64,000 nt of DNA from Ferruginibacter sp. HRS2-29 (GTDB taxonomy: Bacteria > Bacteroidota > Bacteroidia > Chitinophagales > Chitinophagaceae), in assembly GCF_024343615.1 (NCBI RefSeq), contig NZ_RJUB01000128.1, positions 1 through 64,000 of the forward strand, read 5' to 3'. Below the pieces are notes generated by a model, which was not told where the DNA came from, searched no databases, and saw nothing but the letters and a program-made list of their open reading frames with translations. The translations under genes and the position numbers were made by a program. This document shows, in pieces, positions 17,128-25,831 of this stretch. Position 1 is the stretch's first letter, and each line of letters opens with the position of its first letter.

Positions 17128-19551
17128 TTATTTCCTAATCTCAGCGCCTACATTTTTTTCAAAAGCACTGATGAGTTTGTTCATAAATCCATCAATTTCT
17201 TTATCGGTCAGCGTTTTTACTTCATCCTGGAATGTGAAACTTACGGCCATGGATTTTTTTCCTGCACCCAGTTTTTCGCTTTCAAAAATATCAAACAATT
17301 TCACCGACTGCAAATGGCTGATCTTCGCAGATGTAGCAGCAGCCTCTATTTCGGCATACACTGTTTTTTTGTCAACGATCAATGCCAGGTCACGCTCCAC
17401 CGCCGGGAATTTGGTGATCTCTTTGTACTCGATCTTGTTTTTTACAAGTGCCAGCACTTCATCCCAATAGATATCGGCATAAAAAACCGGTTCCTTTATA
17501 TCGAAATTCCCCAGTGTTTTTGGGTGAATATTCCCTGCGATGCCCACTACTTTATTTTTCACTTTCAGTTCCGTGCCATTTTCCAATGTAGGGTTAGCGG
17601 CATTTTCAAAACTGAGTTTGGCAATGCCCAGCGAAGTAAATATCCTTTCGCAAACTGCTTTCAGGTAATAGAAATCAGCTTTGACGGCCTTCCCCTGCCA
17701 GCCTGCTTCCGTTGTATTGCCACTAACGTATATGGCTAAATGCTTTTCTTCGGTGTAATTGCCTATGCCGGAAGTAGCGTACACTTTACCCAGCTCAAAC
17801 AATCTGAGGCTGCTGTTTTTCCGGTTCATGTTGTGAGCGATCACTTCCAGGCCGGTTTGCAGCATCGATGGGCGCAATACATCAAGATCCGCACTCAGGT
17901 TGTTGATCATCCTCACCGTACTCTTCAATACCTGCTCATCGTAGTATTTGCTATTAGTGATGCTATTGGTAAATATCTCGTAAAACCCAAGCCCCGTAAG
18001 GTATGTAGCGATCTTTTCTTTTAAAGCGATGTTGCCTGCATTGGTGTTCACCGAGGGTGAAATGGTGATGGCTGTAGGAATGTCTATGTTGTCCAATCCA
18101 TCGATGCGCATGATCTCTTCCACAATATCCGCCTGTATTTCAATATCCGGTTTGCTGAGAGGGACATTCACCCAAAGCTCATCGATATTGTCTTTCACGA
18201 TCACAAAACCCAGTGCGACCAAAATATTTTTCACCGTATCTCCATGATAATTTTTACCACTGAGTTTTTTCAGGTAATGATATTTCAATCCCACACTTTT
18301 CGGCTCTGCCGGAACCGGGTATACATCGATCACGTTGCTGGAAAATTCCCCGCCGCATATTTCTTTGATCAGCGCAGCTGCACGTTTCAGCACATTCACC
18401 GTATTGCTGATATCAACGCCTTTTTCAAAACGGGTAGCAGCATCGGTGCGCAGGCCATGAAGCAAAGATGTTTTGCGGATGCTCTGCTGGCTGAACCAGG
18501 CGCTTTCCAGGAAAATGTTTTTGGTTATTGCGCTTACCCCGCTGTCGAGCCCGCCATATACACCTGCTATACACATCGGCTCTTCGGAGTTGCAGATCAT
18601 GAGGTCATGAGCAGACAGTTTCCTGTCTTTATCGTCCAGTGTTTTAAACACCGTTCCTTCCGCTACATTTTTTACAATGATCTTATTACCGGTGATCTTG
18701 TCTGCATCAAAAGCATGCAACGGTTGCCCGGTTTCATGTAAAATGAAATTGGTGATATCTACGATATTGTTGATCGGTTTTACACCGATGGCTTTCAGTT
18801 TATTTTTGAGCCATTCCGGGCTATCCGTTACCGTTATGTTGCTGATGCTGATGCCCGCGTAACGTTTGCAGTCTTCTTCGTTTTCAATCACCACATCAAT
18901 GGCCAGATCAGTATTATCAGCCTTGATATTATTTTTAAAAGGAAGTTTTACGTGTGTTTCTTTTTTGTCGTGATGCGTAAGGTAAGCGCATACATCACGG
19001 GCTACGCCGAGGTGGCTCATAGCGTCCATACGGTTTGGCGTGAGGCCGATCTCGTAAATGAAATCCGAATAGGAATCGAACAGTTCGGATACATTTTTAC
19101 CTGCAGGAGTATCTTCCGGCAGTACCATGATGCCTTCGTGGCTGCTGCCCAGGCCTATCTCGTCTTCGGCGCATATCATGCCCTGGCTTTCAATACCACG
19201 GATCTTCGCTTTTTTGATGGTAAACGATTCGCCGTTGGTAGGATGTATGGTAGTATTGATGGTGGCAACGATCACTTTTTGGCCTGCAGCAACATTTGCT
19301 GCGCCGCATACTATCTGCAACGGTTCTGTACCACCAACATTTACGGTAGTGACCTTTAATTTATCCGCATCCGGATGTTTTTCGCAGGTAAGTACTTCGC
19401 CGGTTATCAGCCCCTGCAAACCCCCTTTGATAGATTCGTAAGGGTGAAGGCTTTCCACTTCAAGGCCAATGGCCGTCAATATCCTGCTGAGTTTTTCCGT
19501 ATCTACTTTTACGGGTAAATATTCGCTCAGCCAGTTGTAAGAAATAATCAT
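17128..19551 (-). CDS. pheT: Phenylalanyl-tRNA synthetase beta subunit
   Basis: PheT pairs with PheS to charge tRNA(Phe). The start at 19551 gives MIISYNWLSEYLPVKVD, the canonical N-terminus, and 807 residues. A more upstream in-frame ATG (19587) lies above the -7 element and adds unrelated residues. Visible domains: tRNA-binding EMAP-like domain (LITGEVLTCEKHPDADKLKV), the editing B3/4 region, B5 (PDIEIQADIVEEIMRIDGLD) and the C-terminal anticodon-binding FDX-ACB domain (KFPAVERDLALIVDKK). pheS is not in the window. Confidence 0.96.
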   Translation of the reverse strand: MIISYNWLSEYLPVKVDTEKLSRILTAIGLEVESLHPYESIKGGLQGLITGEVLTCEKHPDADKLKVTTVNVGGTEPLQIVCGAANVAAGQKVIVATINTTIHPTNGESFTIKKAKIRGIESQGMICAEDEIGLGSSHEGIMVLPEDTPAGKNVSELFDSYSDFIYEIGLTPNRMDAMSHLGVARDVCAYLTHHDKKETHVKLPFKNNIKADNTDLAIDVVIENEEDCKRYAGISISNITVTDSPEWLKNKLKAIGVKPINNIVDITNFILHETGQPLHAFDADKITGNKIIVKNVAEGTVFKTLDDKDRKLSAHDLMICNSEEPMCIAGVYGGLDSGVSAITKNIFLESAWFSQQSIRKTSLLHGLRTDAATRFEKGVDISNTVNVLKRAAALIKEICGGEFSSNVIDVYPVPAEPKSVGLKYHYLKKLSGKNYHGDTVKNILVALGFVIVKDNIDELWVNVPLSKPDIEIQADIVEEIMRIDGLDNIDIPTAITISPSVNTNAGNIALKEKIATYLTGLGFYEIFTNSITNSKYYDEQVLKSTVRMINNLSADLDVLRPSMLQTGLEVIAHNMNRKNSSLRLFELGKVYATSGIGNYTEEKHLAIYVSGNTTEAGWQGKAVKADFYYLKAVCERIFTSLGIAKLSFENAANPTLENGTELKVKNKVVGIAGNIHPKTLGNFDIKEPVFYADIYWDEVLALVKNKIEYKEITKFPAVERDLALIVDKKTVYAEIEAAATSAKISHLQSVKLFDIFESEKLGAGKKSMAVSFTFQDEVKTLTDKEIDGFMNKLISAFEKNVGAEIRK

Positions 19552-19573
19552 GTATGAGTTATAATTTTCGGTG

Positions 19574-19581
19574 CAAAGATA
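19574..19581 (-). promoter_or_regulatory. -7 element of pheT, deciding its start
   Basis: Minus-strand TATCTTTG lies 22 nt before the ATG at 19551 and downstream of the alternative ATG at 19587, supporting the shorter protein. Confidence 0.5.
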
Positions 19582-19584
19582 ATG

Positions 19585-19718
19585 CAATGGATAATGAGAT
19601 AGTGGATAATGGATAATGGGTTCATTTTTTGAGAGCTTCGACTTAAAAAATGTACGCTTTTTGTGAAATGATCCGGGGTCAAAACATTATCCATTATCCA
19701 TTATTACATTATCCATTG
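19585..19718. repeat. TGGATAA-family inverted repeat, 34-bp arms
   Basis: Arms 19585-19618 and 19685-19718 pair with 3 mismatches in 34 around a 66-nt loop. Each arm is TGGATAA heptamers. It lies between the divergently transcribed pheT and dnaB. Confidence 0.88.
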
Positions 19719-20117
19719 TTCAACATCCATTCAGCTATAAAATTCCATCCGTTTTTCCAAGTGAATAATTTCCCTTCGCGGTGCACAAAAAGAATTTTTC
19801 ACCACTACATTTTGTTGATAAAAACAAACAATTTGCGATGCTGTGCATAAAGATGATGTGGGTAATACTGTGAATAAGCCGTTAATAAGCTACTTTTGCA
19901 TGTGGAAATGCAGGGGAAACTCTGTAAATTAAAGTTGATAACATCGAATGTTAATTTAACATTACCAAATTAGCAGTTACCTTAGCCGCCCTAATAAAAA
20001 TGACTACCGCAAAATCCTTTTTTAGGAATTTCAGTACAACATGAACGGGGAATTTTCACGGGCCGCAAAAGCCGGGAAAAGTATTTTTTACAATTGTTTT
20101 TAAAAAAGGGGAATTAA
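19719..20117. other. dnaB leader region
   Basis: No known RNA motif is recognised. TACTTTTG at 19891-19898 fits the -7 consensus and would give a leader of about 215 nt. Two tiny overlapping frames lie in it: 20000-20044 (14 residues, MTTAKSFFRNFSTT) and 20041-20103 (20 residues, MNGEFSRAAKAGKSIFYNCF), joined by an ATGA overlap. AGGGGA stands 6 nt before the dnaB ATG, a Shine-Dalgarno-like sequence that is rare in this window. Confidence 0.4.
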
Positions 20118-21683
20118 ATGGAGCTTACAAATTTTAATAAAGATAGAAAGGGCATCAGGAAACCGAAAGTTGACCTTGGCAGCATGGTTTTCGGTAAGAT
20201 CCCGCCGCAGGCGAAAGAGCTGGAAGAAGCTATTCTCGGTGCGATCATGCTGGAAAAAAGCGCTTTCGATACCGTGATCGAGATCCTGAAGCCGGAATGC
20301 TTTTATGTAGACGCCAACCAGCGTATCTACAGGGCTATGCAAAGCCTGGCGGTGAAGAGCCTGCCGATAGATCTGCTTACCGTGGTGGAGGAATTGAGGT
20401 CGAAAGAAGAACTGGAACTGGTAGGTGGCCCGTATTATGTTACCAAACTGACCAATTCGGTGGTATCATCCGCCAATATAGATGCTCACTCCAGGATCGT
20501 TCTGCAGAAATTCATACAACGGGAACTCATCCGCATCAGCGGCGAGATCATCGGCGATGCTTACGAAGACAGCACCGATGTATTCGATATGCTGGATGAT
20601 GCCGAAGGAAAGTTATTTGAGATCACCAACAGCCATCTTCGCAAAAATTTCGACGACATCGATACCGTGCTGGTGAAAACGATCCAGCGAATTGAGGATA
20701 TGCGTAACCGTGATGATGATATTACAGGTGTGCCAACCGGTTTCCCTACGCTCGACAAGATCACGTATGGCTGGCAGCCAACGGATCTTATCATCCTGGC
20801 GGCAAGGCCTTCCGTGGGTAAAACCGCGTTTGCGCTTAACCTTGCCCGTACCGCCGCATTGAACGCCAAGAAGCCAACGGCGGTAGCATTTTTCAGCCTT
20901 GAGATGAGCAGCAGTCAGCTGGTGCAACGTATCCTGAGTGCCGAAAGCGAGATACACCTTGAAAAGATCTCCCGCGGTAAACTGGAAGAACACGAAATGA
21001 AACAGCTGTACAAAAAGGGGATCGACAGGCTTACAAAAGCACCGATCTTCATTGATGACTCTGCAGCATTGAACATATTTGAACTGAGGGCGAAATGCCG
21101 TCGTTTGAAAAATAAACACAACGTAGGTATCATCATCATCGATTACCTGCAGCTCATGAGTGGAAGTGCCGACCGCAACAGCAACAGGGAGCAGGAGATC
21201 AGCAAGATATCACGTGATCTCAAAGGGCTGGCGAAAGAATTGCAGGTGCCGATCATCGCATTGTCGCAGCTGAGCCGTGAGGTGGAAAAAAGGAAAGAAG
21301 GAAACAAGATGCCACAGTTGAGTGATCTTCGTGAATCGGGTGCGATCGAGCAGGATGCCGACATGGTAATGTTCCTTTACAGGCCTGAATATTACGATAT
21401 CACCGCCAATGAATTTGGTGAAAACAATAAGGGTGAAACGCATGTGAAAATTGCGAAGCACAGGAATGGTAGCCTTGAAACCGTAAAGCTGCGGGCATTG
21501 CTGCACATACAGAAATTTGTGGAAGATGAAGCGGGTAACGATTTCAACCCGGGCGGCGGTTCATCCGATGGCGGGAACTGGAAGCCGGTACAAGGCGGCG
21601 GCGACGAAGGTGGTGGAAGCCTCTACATCCAGAAGGGAAGCAGGATGAATGATGATGCGTATGATGAAGAAGCACCTTTTTAA
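20118..21683 (+). CDS. dnaB: Replicative DNA helicase
   Basis: DnaB is the hexameric helicase of the replication fork. The 521-residue product has the N-terminal collar domain (PPQAKELEEAILGAIMLEKSAFD), a linker and the RecA-like C-terminal domain. That domain holds Walker A ARPSVGKTAFALN, VAFFSLEMS, Walker B IIIIDYLQLM and DLRESGAIEQDADMVMFLYR. The C-terminus carries a glycine-rich tail (GGGSSDGGN...GGGDEGGGS). No intein is seen. The TAA stop is also the first three bases of the repeat arm that follows. Confidence 0.97.
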   Translation: MELTNFNKDRKGIRKPKVDLGSMVFGKIPPQAKELEEAILGAIMLEKSAFDTVIEILKPECFYVDANQRIYRAMQSLAVKSLPIDLLTVVEELRSKEELELVGGPYYVTKLTNSVVSSANIDAHSRIVLQKFIQRELIRISGEIIGDAYEDSTDVFDMLDDAEGKLFEITNSHLRKNFDDIDTVLVKTIQRIEDMRNRDDDITGVPTGFPTLDKITYGWQPTDLIILAARPSVGKTAFALNLARTAALNAKKPTAVAFFSLEMSSSQLVQRILSAESEIHLEKISRGKLEEHEMKQLYKKGIDRLTKAPIFIDDSAALNIFELRAKCRRLKNKHNVGIIIIDYLQLMSGSADRNSNREQEISKISRDLKGLAKELQVPIIALSQLSREVEKRKEGNKMPQLSDLRESGAIEQDADMVMFLYRPEYYDITANEFGENNKGETHVKIAKHRNGSLETVKLRALLHIQKFVEDEAGNDFNPGGGSSDGGNWKPVQGGGDEGGGSLYIQKGSRMNDDAYDEEAPF

Positions 21684-21813
21684 TGGATAATTTTATAATG
21701 GATAATGGAGAACGATCATTTGTTTCTCCATTTTTCTTTTTAAGCTATTATCTATCGAACTTAAAATATTAGAAACCCGGATAATTCATTATCCATTATA
21801 AAATTATCCATTA
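21681..21813. repeat. TGGATAA-family inverted repeat, 27-bp perfect arms spanning dnaB to rsmE
   Basis: Left arm 21681-21707 includes the dnaB stop codon. Right arm 21787-21813 ends 3 nt before the rsmE ATG. The arms are perfectly complementary over 27 bp, with a 79-nt loop. The element fills the intergenic space almost exactly. Confidence 0.95.
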
Positions 21814-21816
21814 AAA

Positions 21817-22536
21817 ATGGCGCTTCCTTTTTTTTATATAGAACAAACAGATGGCTCAGGAATTGTGCAACTCAATGAAGAAACATCGAAACATGTGGTG
21901 CAGGTGTTGCGCATGAAAAATGAGGAACAACTGCAACTCACGGATGGCAAGGGAAATCTGTTTACCTGTACCATCATCGATGATCACCGGAAAAAATGTG
22001 TAGTGAGGATCGATAAGACTGATCATACACCGGAGCCGGAAAAGAAAATAACCATCGCTGTTTCTCTCGTAAAAAATAATACCCGCTTCGAATGGTTTCT
22101 CGAAAAAGCCACGGAGATCGGGGTTTCGTCCATCATTCCATTGCTTTGCACGCGTACGGAAAAACAGCATTTTCGTACAGAGCGGATGAAAGGCATACTT
22201 GTAAGTGCCATGTTGCAAAGCCAGCAGACCTGGCTGCCTGAATTGCCCGAGCCGGTGAAATTCAATGTATTTATTGAAAAGGCTGTTGCAGCCCAAAAAT
22301 TCATTGCGCACTGCGAAGAGGAGAATGATAAAAAGGAACTGACAGCACAGATGGACGGGAAAGCTGCTTCGCAAATAATGCTGATCGGCCCCGAAGGAGA
22401 TTTTACAAAAGAGGAAATTGAAAATGCATTGAAGCAGGGTTTCATACCGGTAAGCCTGGGAAATACAAGGCTCCGCACAGAAACCGCCGGAATGGTAGCG
22501 GCAGCACTGATGGTAAACCATTCGTATAAAAAATAG
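21817..22536 (+). CDS. rsmE: 16S rRNA (uracil-1498-N3) methyltransferase
   Basis: RsmE methylates U1498 of 16S rRNA in the assembled 30S subunit. The 239-residue product has the N-terminal PUA-like part (HVVQVLRMKNEEQLQLTDGKG) and the SPOUT domain with LIGPEGDFTKEEIENA, VSLGNTRLRTETAGMVA (the trefoil-knot AdoMet site). The start at 21817 matches the family (MALPFFYIEQ). The M28 peptidase gene follows 11 nt later, so they may be co-transcribed. Confidence 0.95.
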   Translation: MALPFFYIEQTDGSGIVQLNEETSKHVVQVLRMKNEEQLQLTDGKGNLFTCTIIDDHRKKCVVRIDKTDHTPEPEKKITIAVSLVKNNTRFEWFLEKATEIGVSSIIPLLCTRTEKQHFRTERMKGILVSAMLQSQQTWLPELPEPVKFNVFIEKAVAAQKFIAHCEEENDKKELTAQMDGKAASQIMLIGPEGDFTKEEIENALKQGFIPVSLGNTRLRTETAGMVAAALMVNHSYKK

Positions 22537-22547
22537 TAAATTTAACC

Positions 22548-23501
22548 ATGAAAAATATTTTTCTCGCTGCGGCAATGCTTACAACGATCGTTTCGTGCGG
22601 TCAGAAAGAATTGGTAACGGATGCGCCTGTAACGCCGCCGCCGGTTGTGCCGCCTGTTGTAGCCAGCTTTCGTGTACTGGATAGCACCCAAATGGACAAC
22701 GACCTGAAGGCTTTATCCAGCGACGCTTTCAAAGGCAGGAAAGCGGGAATGGCCGAAGTGGTTCTGTCGCACCAGTTGATACAATCAAGATTGCGTCAGG
22801 CGGGAGTGGATAGTTTCGCGACAGGATTTATGCAGGAGTTTTCTTACCTGGGGCTTGACAGGAAAAATTTTCTCGGATTGGTAAAAGGCACTTTGTATCC
22901 TGATAAATATATAGTGGTGGGGGCACACTTCGATCACCTTGGGGTAGACGGAAGTGGGGTAGTATATCATGGAGCCGATGATAATGCCAGTGGTGTTGCG
23001 GCCACATTGGCTATGGCAAAATATTTTCATCAACATAAACCCACGCATTCCATCATTTTCGCTTTGTGGGATGGAGAGGAAATCGGCCTGAGGGGATCAG
23101 CATATTTTGTAAATAATCTTCCGGCAGGACTGGATCTCTCAAAAATAAAATTCAACCTCAATGCCGATATGCTGGCCCGCAGCGATAACAACAGCATCTG
23201 GGCGAGCGGGCTTTCGCATTATCCCGAATATGCTTACCTGGTAGACAGCATCAAGTCCAAATCGGCAACGCAGTTGAAAAGCGGTTACGATAAACCAACC
23301 GATCCGCAGGACTGGACATTCCTGAGCGACCATGGCAGTTTTTACAATAAGAATATCCCGTATTTATATTTAGGTGTAGAAGATCATCCGGATTACCATA
23401 AGGTTACAGATACCTATGATAAGATCAACCCGGACAGGTTCACAGAAAACGCGAACATATTTGCGCAGATGGCAATATTGCTGGATAGAAAGTTGAACTA
23501 G
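22548..23501 (+). CDS. M28 family zinc peptidase, lipoprotein
   Basis: The 317-residue protein has a lipoprotein signal (lipobox IVSC, Cys17) and a proline-rich spacer (PVTPPPVVPPVV), so it should be tethered in the envelope. The M28 two-zinc site is visible: His127 (GAHFDHLG), bridging Asp144 (GADDNASG), Glu177-Glu178 (WDGEEIG), Asp207 (NADMLAR) and His284 (HPDYHKVTDTYD). Such enzymes are aminopeptidases; the substrate is unknown. The stop codon TAG is the start of a GTTTAGG repeat arm. Confidence 0.92.
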   Translation: MKNIFLAAAMLTTIVSCGQKELVTDAPVTPPPVVPPVVASFRVLDSTQMDNDLKALSSDAFKGRKAGMAEVVLSHQLIQSRLRQAGVDSFATGFMQEFSYLGLDRKNFLGLVKGTLYPDKYIVVGAHFDHLGVDGSGVVYHGADDNASGVAATLAMAKYFHQHKPTHSIIFALWDGEEIGLRGSAYFVNNLPAGLDLSKIKFNLNADMLARSDNNSIWASGLSHYPEYAYLVDSIKSKSATQLKSGYDKPTDPQDWTFLSDHGSFYNKNIPYLYLGVEDHPDYHKVTDTYDKINPDRFTENANIFAQMAILLDRKLN

Positions 23502-23509
23502 TTTAGGGT

Positions 23510-23564
23510 TTAGCGCTTAGAGTTTAGAATTTCCTTGAAAGCAACTCTAAACTCTAAGCGCTAA
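23510..23564. repeat. GTTTAGA-family inverted repeat, 19-bp perfect arms
   Basis: Arms 23510-23528 and 23546-23564 (TTAGCGCTTAGAGTTTAGA and its complement) pair perfectly with a 17-nt loop. The element fills the spacer between the convergent M28 peptidase and terC genes and may serve as a bidirectional terminator. Confidence 0.92.
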
Positions 23565-23574
23565 TTTCTAAAAC

Positions 23575-24393
23575 TTAATGTGCGGAGTCACTATATTCAT
23601 CCGGCTGTTTATTCTCCTGTAATGTAGGTTCATTCAATTTTACCACTCTTCTTTTCTTGGCACGGTTCAACATGGTCATGTTCAAAAGTTCAACGATAAA
23701 CGAGAATGCCATACCGAAATAGATGTAATTTTTTAATCCGAGTTCATGTGCTTTAGTGGGTGCCCATCCTTCCATCACAAGGCTCAGCCCGATCATCACC
23801 AGGAACGAAAGCGCCAGCATTTTTAGTGTAGGATGTTTGTGTATGAAAGCGGAGATTTTCGGGCTGAAGAGGAACATGATGGTCATGGCGATCACCACAG
23901 CGGCGATCATGATCTCCACATGTTTGGCCGTACCACCAGCTGTGATGATACTGTCGAAAGAAAAGACGGCATCAATGATCACAATCTGTGTAAGAGCTTT
24001 CCCCAGAGTGAGTTTGTTATCCAGCAGGTCGTTTTCTGAATGGTCTTCTCCTTCGAGTTTGCCATGAATTTCTTTCACCGATTTGTAAATTAGGAATAAC
24101 CCGCCGGCCAGCATGACAATACTTGCGAGGTCTAATCCTTTACCAAACCAGCTTTCGGGAATGATGTAATTACCTTTTTGCGACAGCAACCAGCCAAGGC
24201 CCAGCAGCAGGAGGCTGCGAACGATAATGCCGGATATCATCCAGAAACGACGGGCCGTTTTTTGTTTTTTCTGGTCAGGCAGCCTGTTCATGATGATGCT
24301 GACGAAAATAACGTTATCGATGCCCAGTACAACTTCCAAAATAACTAATACGAAGAAACTGATGATGCTCTCGGAGGTAAATAATTCTGCCAT
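23575..24393 (-). CDS. TerC family integral membrane protein
   Basis: TerC-family proteins are multi-pass inner-membrane proteins implicated in metal (manganese) export or tellurite resistance. The 272-residue product has about seven membrane segments and the two inverted signature motifs LEVVLGIDNVIFVS and IIDAVFSFDSIITAGG with the conserved acidic residues. No CBS domains follow. The promoter element TATTTTTG stands four bases before the ATG, predicting a leaderless mRNA. Confidence 0.9.
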   Translation of the reverse strand: MAELFTSESIISFFVLVILEVVLGIDNVIFVSIIMNRLPDQKKQKTARRFWMISGIIVRSLLLLGLGWLLSQKGNYIIPESWFGKGLDLASIVMLAGGLFLIYKSVKEIHGKLEGEDHSENDLLDNKLTLGKALTQIVIIDAVFSFDSIITAGGTAKHVEIMIAAVVIAMTIMFLFSPKISAFIHKHPTLKMLALSFLVMIGLSLVMEGWAPTKAHELGLKNYIYFGMAFSFIVELLNMTMLNRAKKRRVVKLNEPTLQENKQPDEYSDSAH

Positions 24394-24397
24394 GGCG

Positions 24398-24405
24398 CAA
24401 AAATA
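24398..24405 (-). promoter_or_regulatory. -7 element four bases before the terC-family ATG
   Basis: Minus strand TATTTTTG then CGCC then ATG. The spacing of exactly four is shared with four other genes in the window. Confidence 0.55.
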
Positions 24406-24519
24406 AGAAAAACCGATGCTGGATGCTTGTTGCTGGCAATCTTTAATTTTCGAAGTATATATGATACCCCGGTTTATTAAAAACCATCAATAGGCTATCA
24501 GGCATCCAGAAACCCGCAT

Positions 24520-25611
24520 CTATTTATTTCCTTCGGTGATCTTCCGCACAATTCCAGGCCCTTCATAGATGAAACCGGTCCATACCTGTACCAGCGAAGC
24601 GCCGGAAGCAAATTTTTCTTCTGCATCTGCGCCGGTGAAAATTCCACCGCTGGCGATGACAGGGATCGAACCGCCGGTCTTTTCAGTGATGTATTTTACA
24701 ATTTCGGTGCTACGCTTTTTCAACGTCTTTCCACTCAACCCGCCAGCTCCTATTTTTTCACATTGCAGTTTGGAAGCATCACTCAGCAGGCTCCGGTCAA
24801 TAGTGGTATTGGCTGCCACCAGTCCATCAAGTTTTATTTCCAGCGCCAGTGAGATCACATCGTCGATCTGTTCCCGGGTGAGGTCTGGGGCGATCTTGAG
24901 CAGGATGGGCTTTGGCGGATCGGGAAGTGTTGGATTGAGCTGCTGTAGGGTGGTGAGTATTTTTCTCAAGGCATCTTTTTCCTGCAGTTCGCGTAAACCC
25001 GGCGTATTCGGACTGCTCACATTCACCACAAAATAATCCACGTAAGGATGCAGCTTTTTAAAACAGGTCTCGTAGTCTTTCCAGGCGGTTTCGTTAGGGG
25101 TTACTTTATTCTTTCCTATGTTGCCGCCTATGATGAGTGAAGGGGTAAGGGTTTCGGGTGACGTATTGCTGGTTGCGGCATTTGTAACCCCTGATCCGTG
25201 CGCCGTAACCCGCCACTTCTTAAGCCTTTCAACAATAGCATCCGCACCATCATTATTAAACCCCATGCGGTTGATCAGTGATTTATCTTTTGGCAGACGG
25301 AACAACCGCGGCTTGTCATTTCCATCCTGCGGCAGGGGGGTAACGGTACCGATCTCTACAAATCCAAAACCAAGGCATTCCAGTTCTTCCAGGTATCGTG
25401 CGTTTTTGTCAAAACCGGCACCCAGGCCAACCCTGTTGCGAAAATGCAGGTTGAATAAAGAGAAACCGGATGCGTTTACAGGCGTATACATCCGTATAAT
25501 TGCTTTTCTGATAAAACCTATGCTGCAGAGTTTTTTCAGTGCATTCATCGAAAAGTAATGCACTTTTTCCGGGTCAAATAGGAATAAGAAGGAACGTAGG
25601 AGATTGTACAT
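24520..25611 (-). CDS. pyrD: Quinone-dependent dihydroorotate dehydrogenase with a 24-residue repeat-derived insertion
   Basis: Class 2 PyrD oxidises dihydroorotate to orotate at the inner membrane, using FMN and quinone. From ATG 25611 it has 363 residues. An in-frame ATG at 25629 lies upstream of the probable -7 element. Landmarks: N-terminal membrane-binding helices, GVGLGAGFDKNA-type FMN motif (VGLGAGFDKN), EIGTVTPLPQDGN, NRMGFNN, catalytic Ser200 in NVSSPNTPGL, and SGGIFTGADA. Between ERLKKWR and LIIGGNIGKNK about 24 residues (135-158) are inserted where relatives have almost none. The insert DNA (25138-25209) resembles intergenic repeats. The catalytic residues are intact, so the enzyme is probably functional. 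Confidence 0.93.
   Translation of the reverse strand: MYNLLRSFLFLFDPEKVHYFSMNALKKLCSIGFIRKAIIRMYTPVNASGFSLFNLHFRNRVGLGAGFDKNARYLEELECLGFGFVEIGTVTPLPQDGNDKPRLFRLPKDKSLINRMGFNNDGADAIVERLKKWRVTAHGSGVTNAATSNTSPETLTPSLIIGGNIGKNKVTPNETAWKDYETCFKKLHPYVDYFVVNVSSPNTPGLRELQEKDALRKILTTLQQLNPTLPDPPKPILLKIAPDLTREQIDDVISLALEIKLDGLVAANTTIDRSLLSDASKLQCEKIGAGGLSGKTLKKRSTEIVKYITEKTGGSIPVIASGGIFTGADAEEKFASGASLVQVWTGFIYEGPGIVRKITEGNK
25138..25209 (-). repeat. In-frame repeat-like insertion inside pyrD
   Basis: The 72 nt are absent from the family consensus. The insert edge 25203-25216 shares 14 identical bases (GTGGCGGGTTACGG, minus strand) with the intergenic element at 45191-45204. Its two ends form imperfect arms (GGGTTACGGCGCACG against GGGTTTCGGGTGACG, 11 of 15 matching). 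Confidence 0.65.
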
Positions 25612-25617
25612 GGTGCG

Positions 25618-25625
25618 CAAAAATA
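25618..25625 (-). promoter_or_regulatory. -7 element of pyrD, deciding its start
   Basis: Minus strand TATTTTTG lies six bases before ATG 25611 and downstream of the alternative ATG 25629, favouring the shorter protein and a nearly leaderless mRNA. Confidence 0.5.
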
Positions 25626-25783
25626 TCATTCTAATTAAGAATTAAAAATTAAGAATTAAGAATGCCGGTTTGCCTGCGGTATATTTTTCATTTTACATAT
25701 CAAATTACGGGTGCCAGATGGCCATTTCAACTGAAGCGTTCTCAATTCTTATTTCTTAATTTTTAATTTACAATAAGAAACTA

Positions 25784-25791
25784 TAACTTTG
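25784..25791 (+). promoter_or_regulatory. -7 element of the thiolase gene
   Basis: TAACTTTG fits TAnnTTTG and gives a leader of about 35 nt. Confidence 0.45.
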
Positions 25792-25831
25792 ATATATAGT
25801 TGCATAAACAACCATTTTAAAAATAATTACC

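Noticed and set aside
19585..21813. TTATCCA-rich sequence around dnaB as DnaA boxes or a replication origin
   Set aside because: The TTATCCA units are the TGGATAA heptamer repeat, in regular 7-nt register, and also occur at 34.4 kb far from replication genes; no dnaA or AT-rich unwinding region is here.
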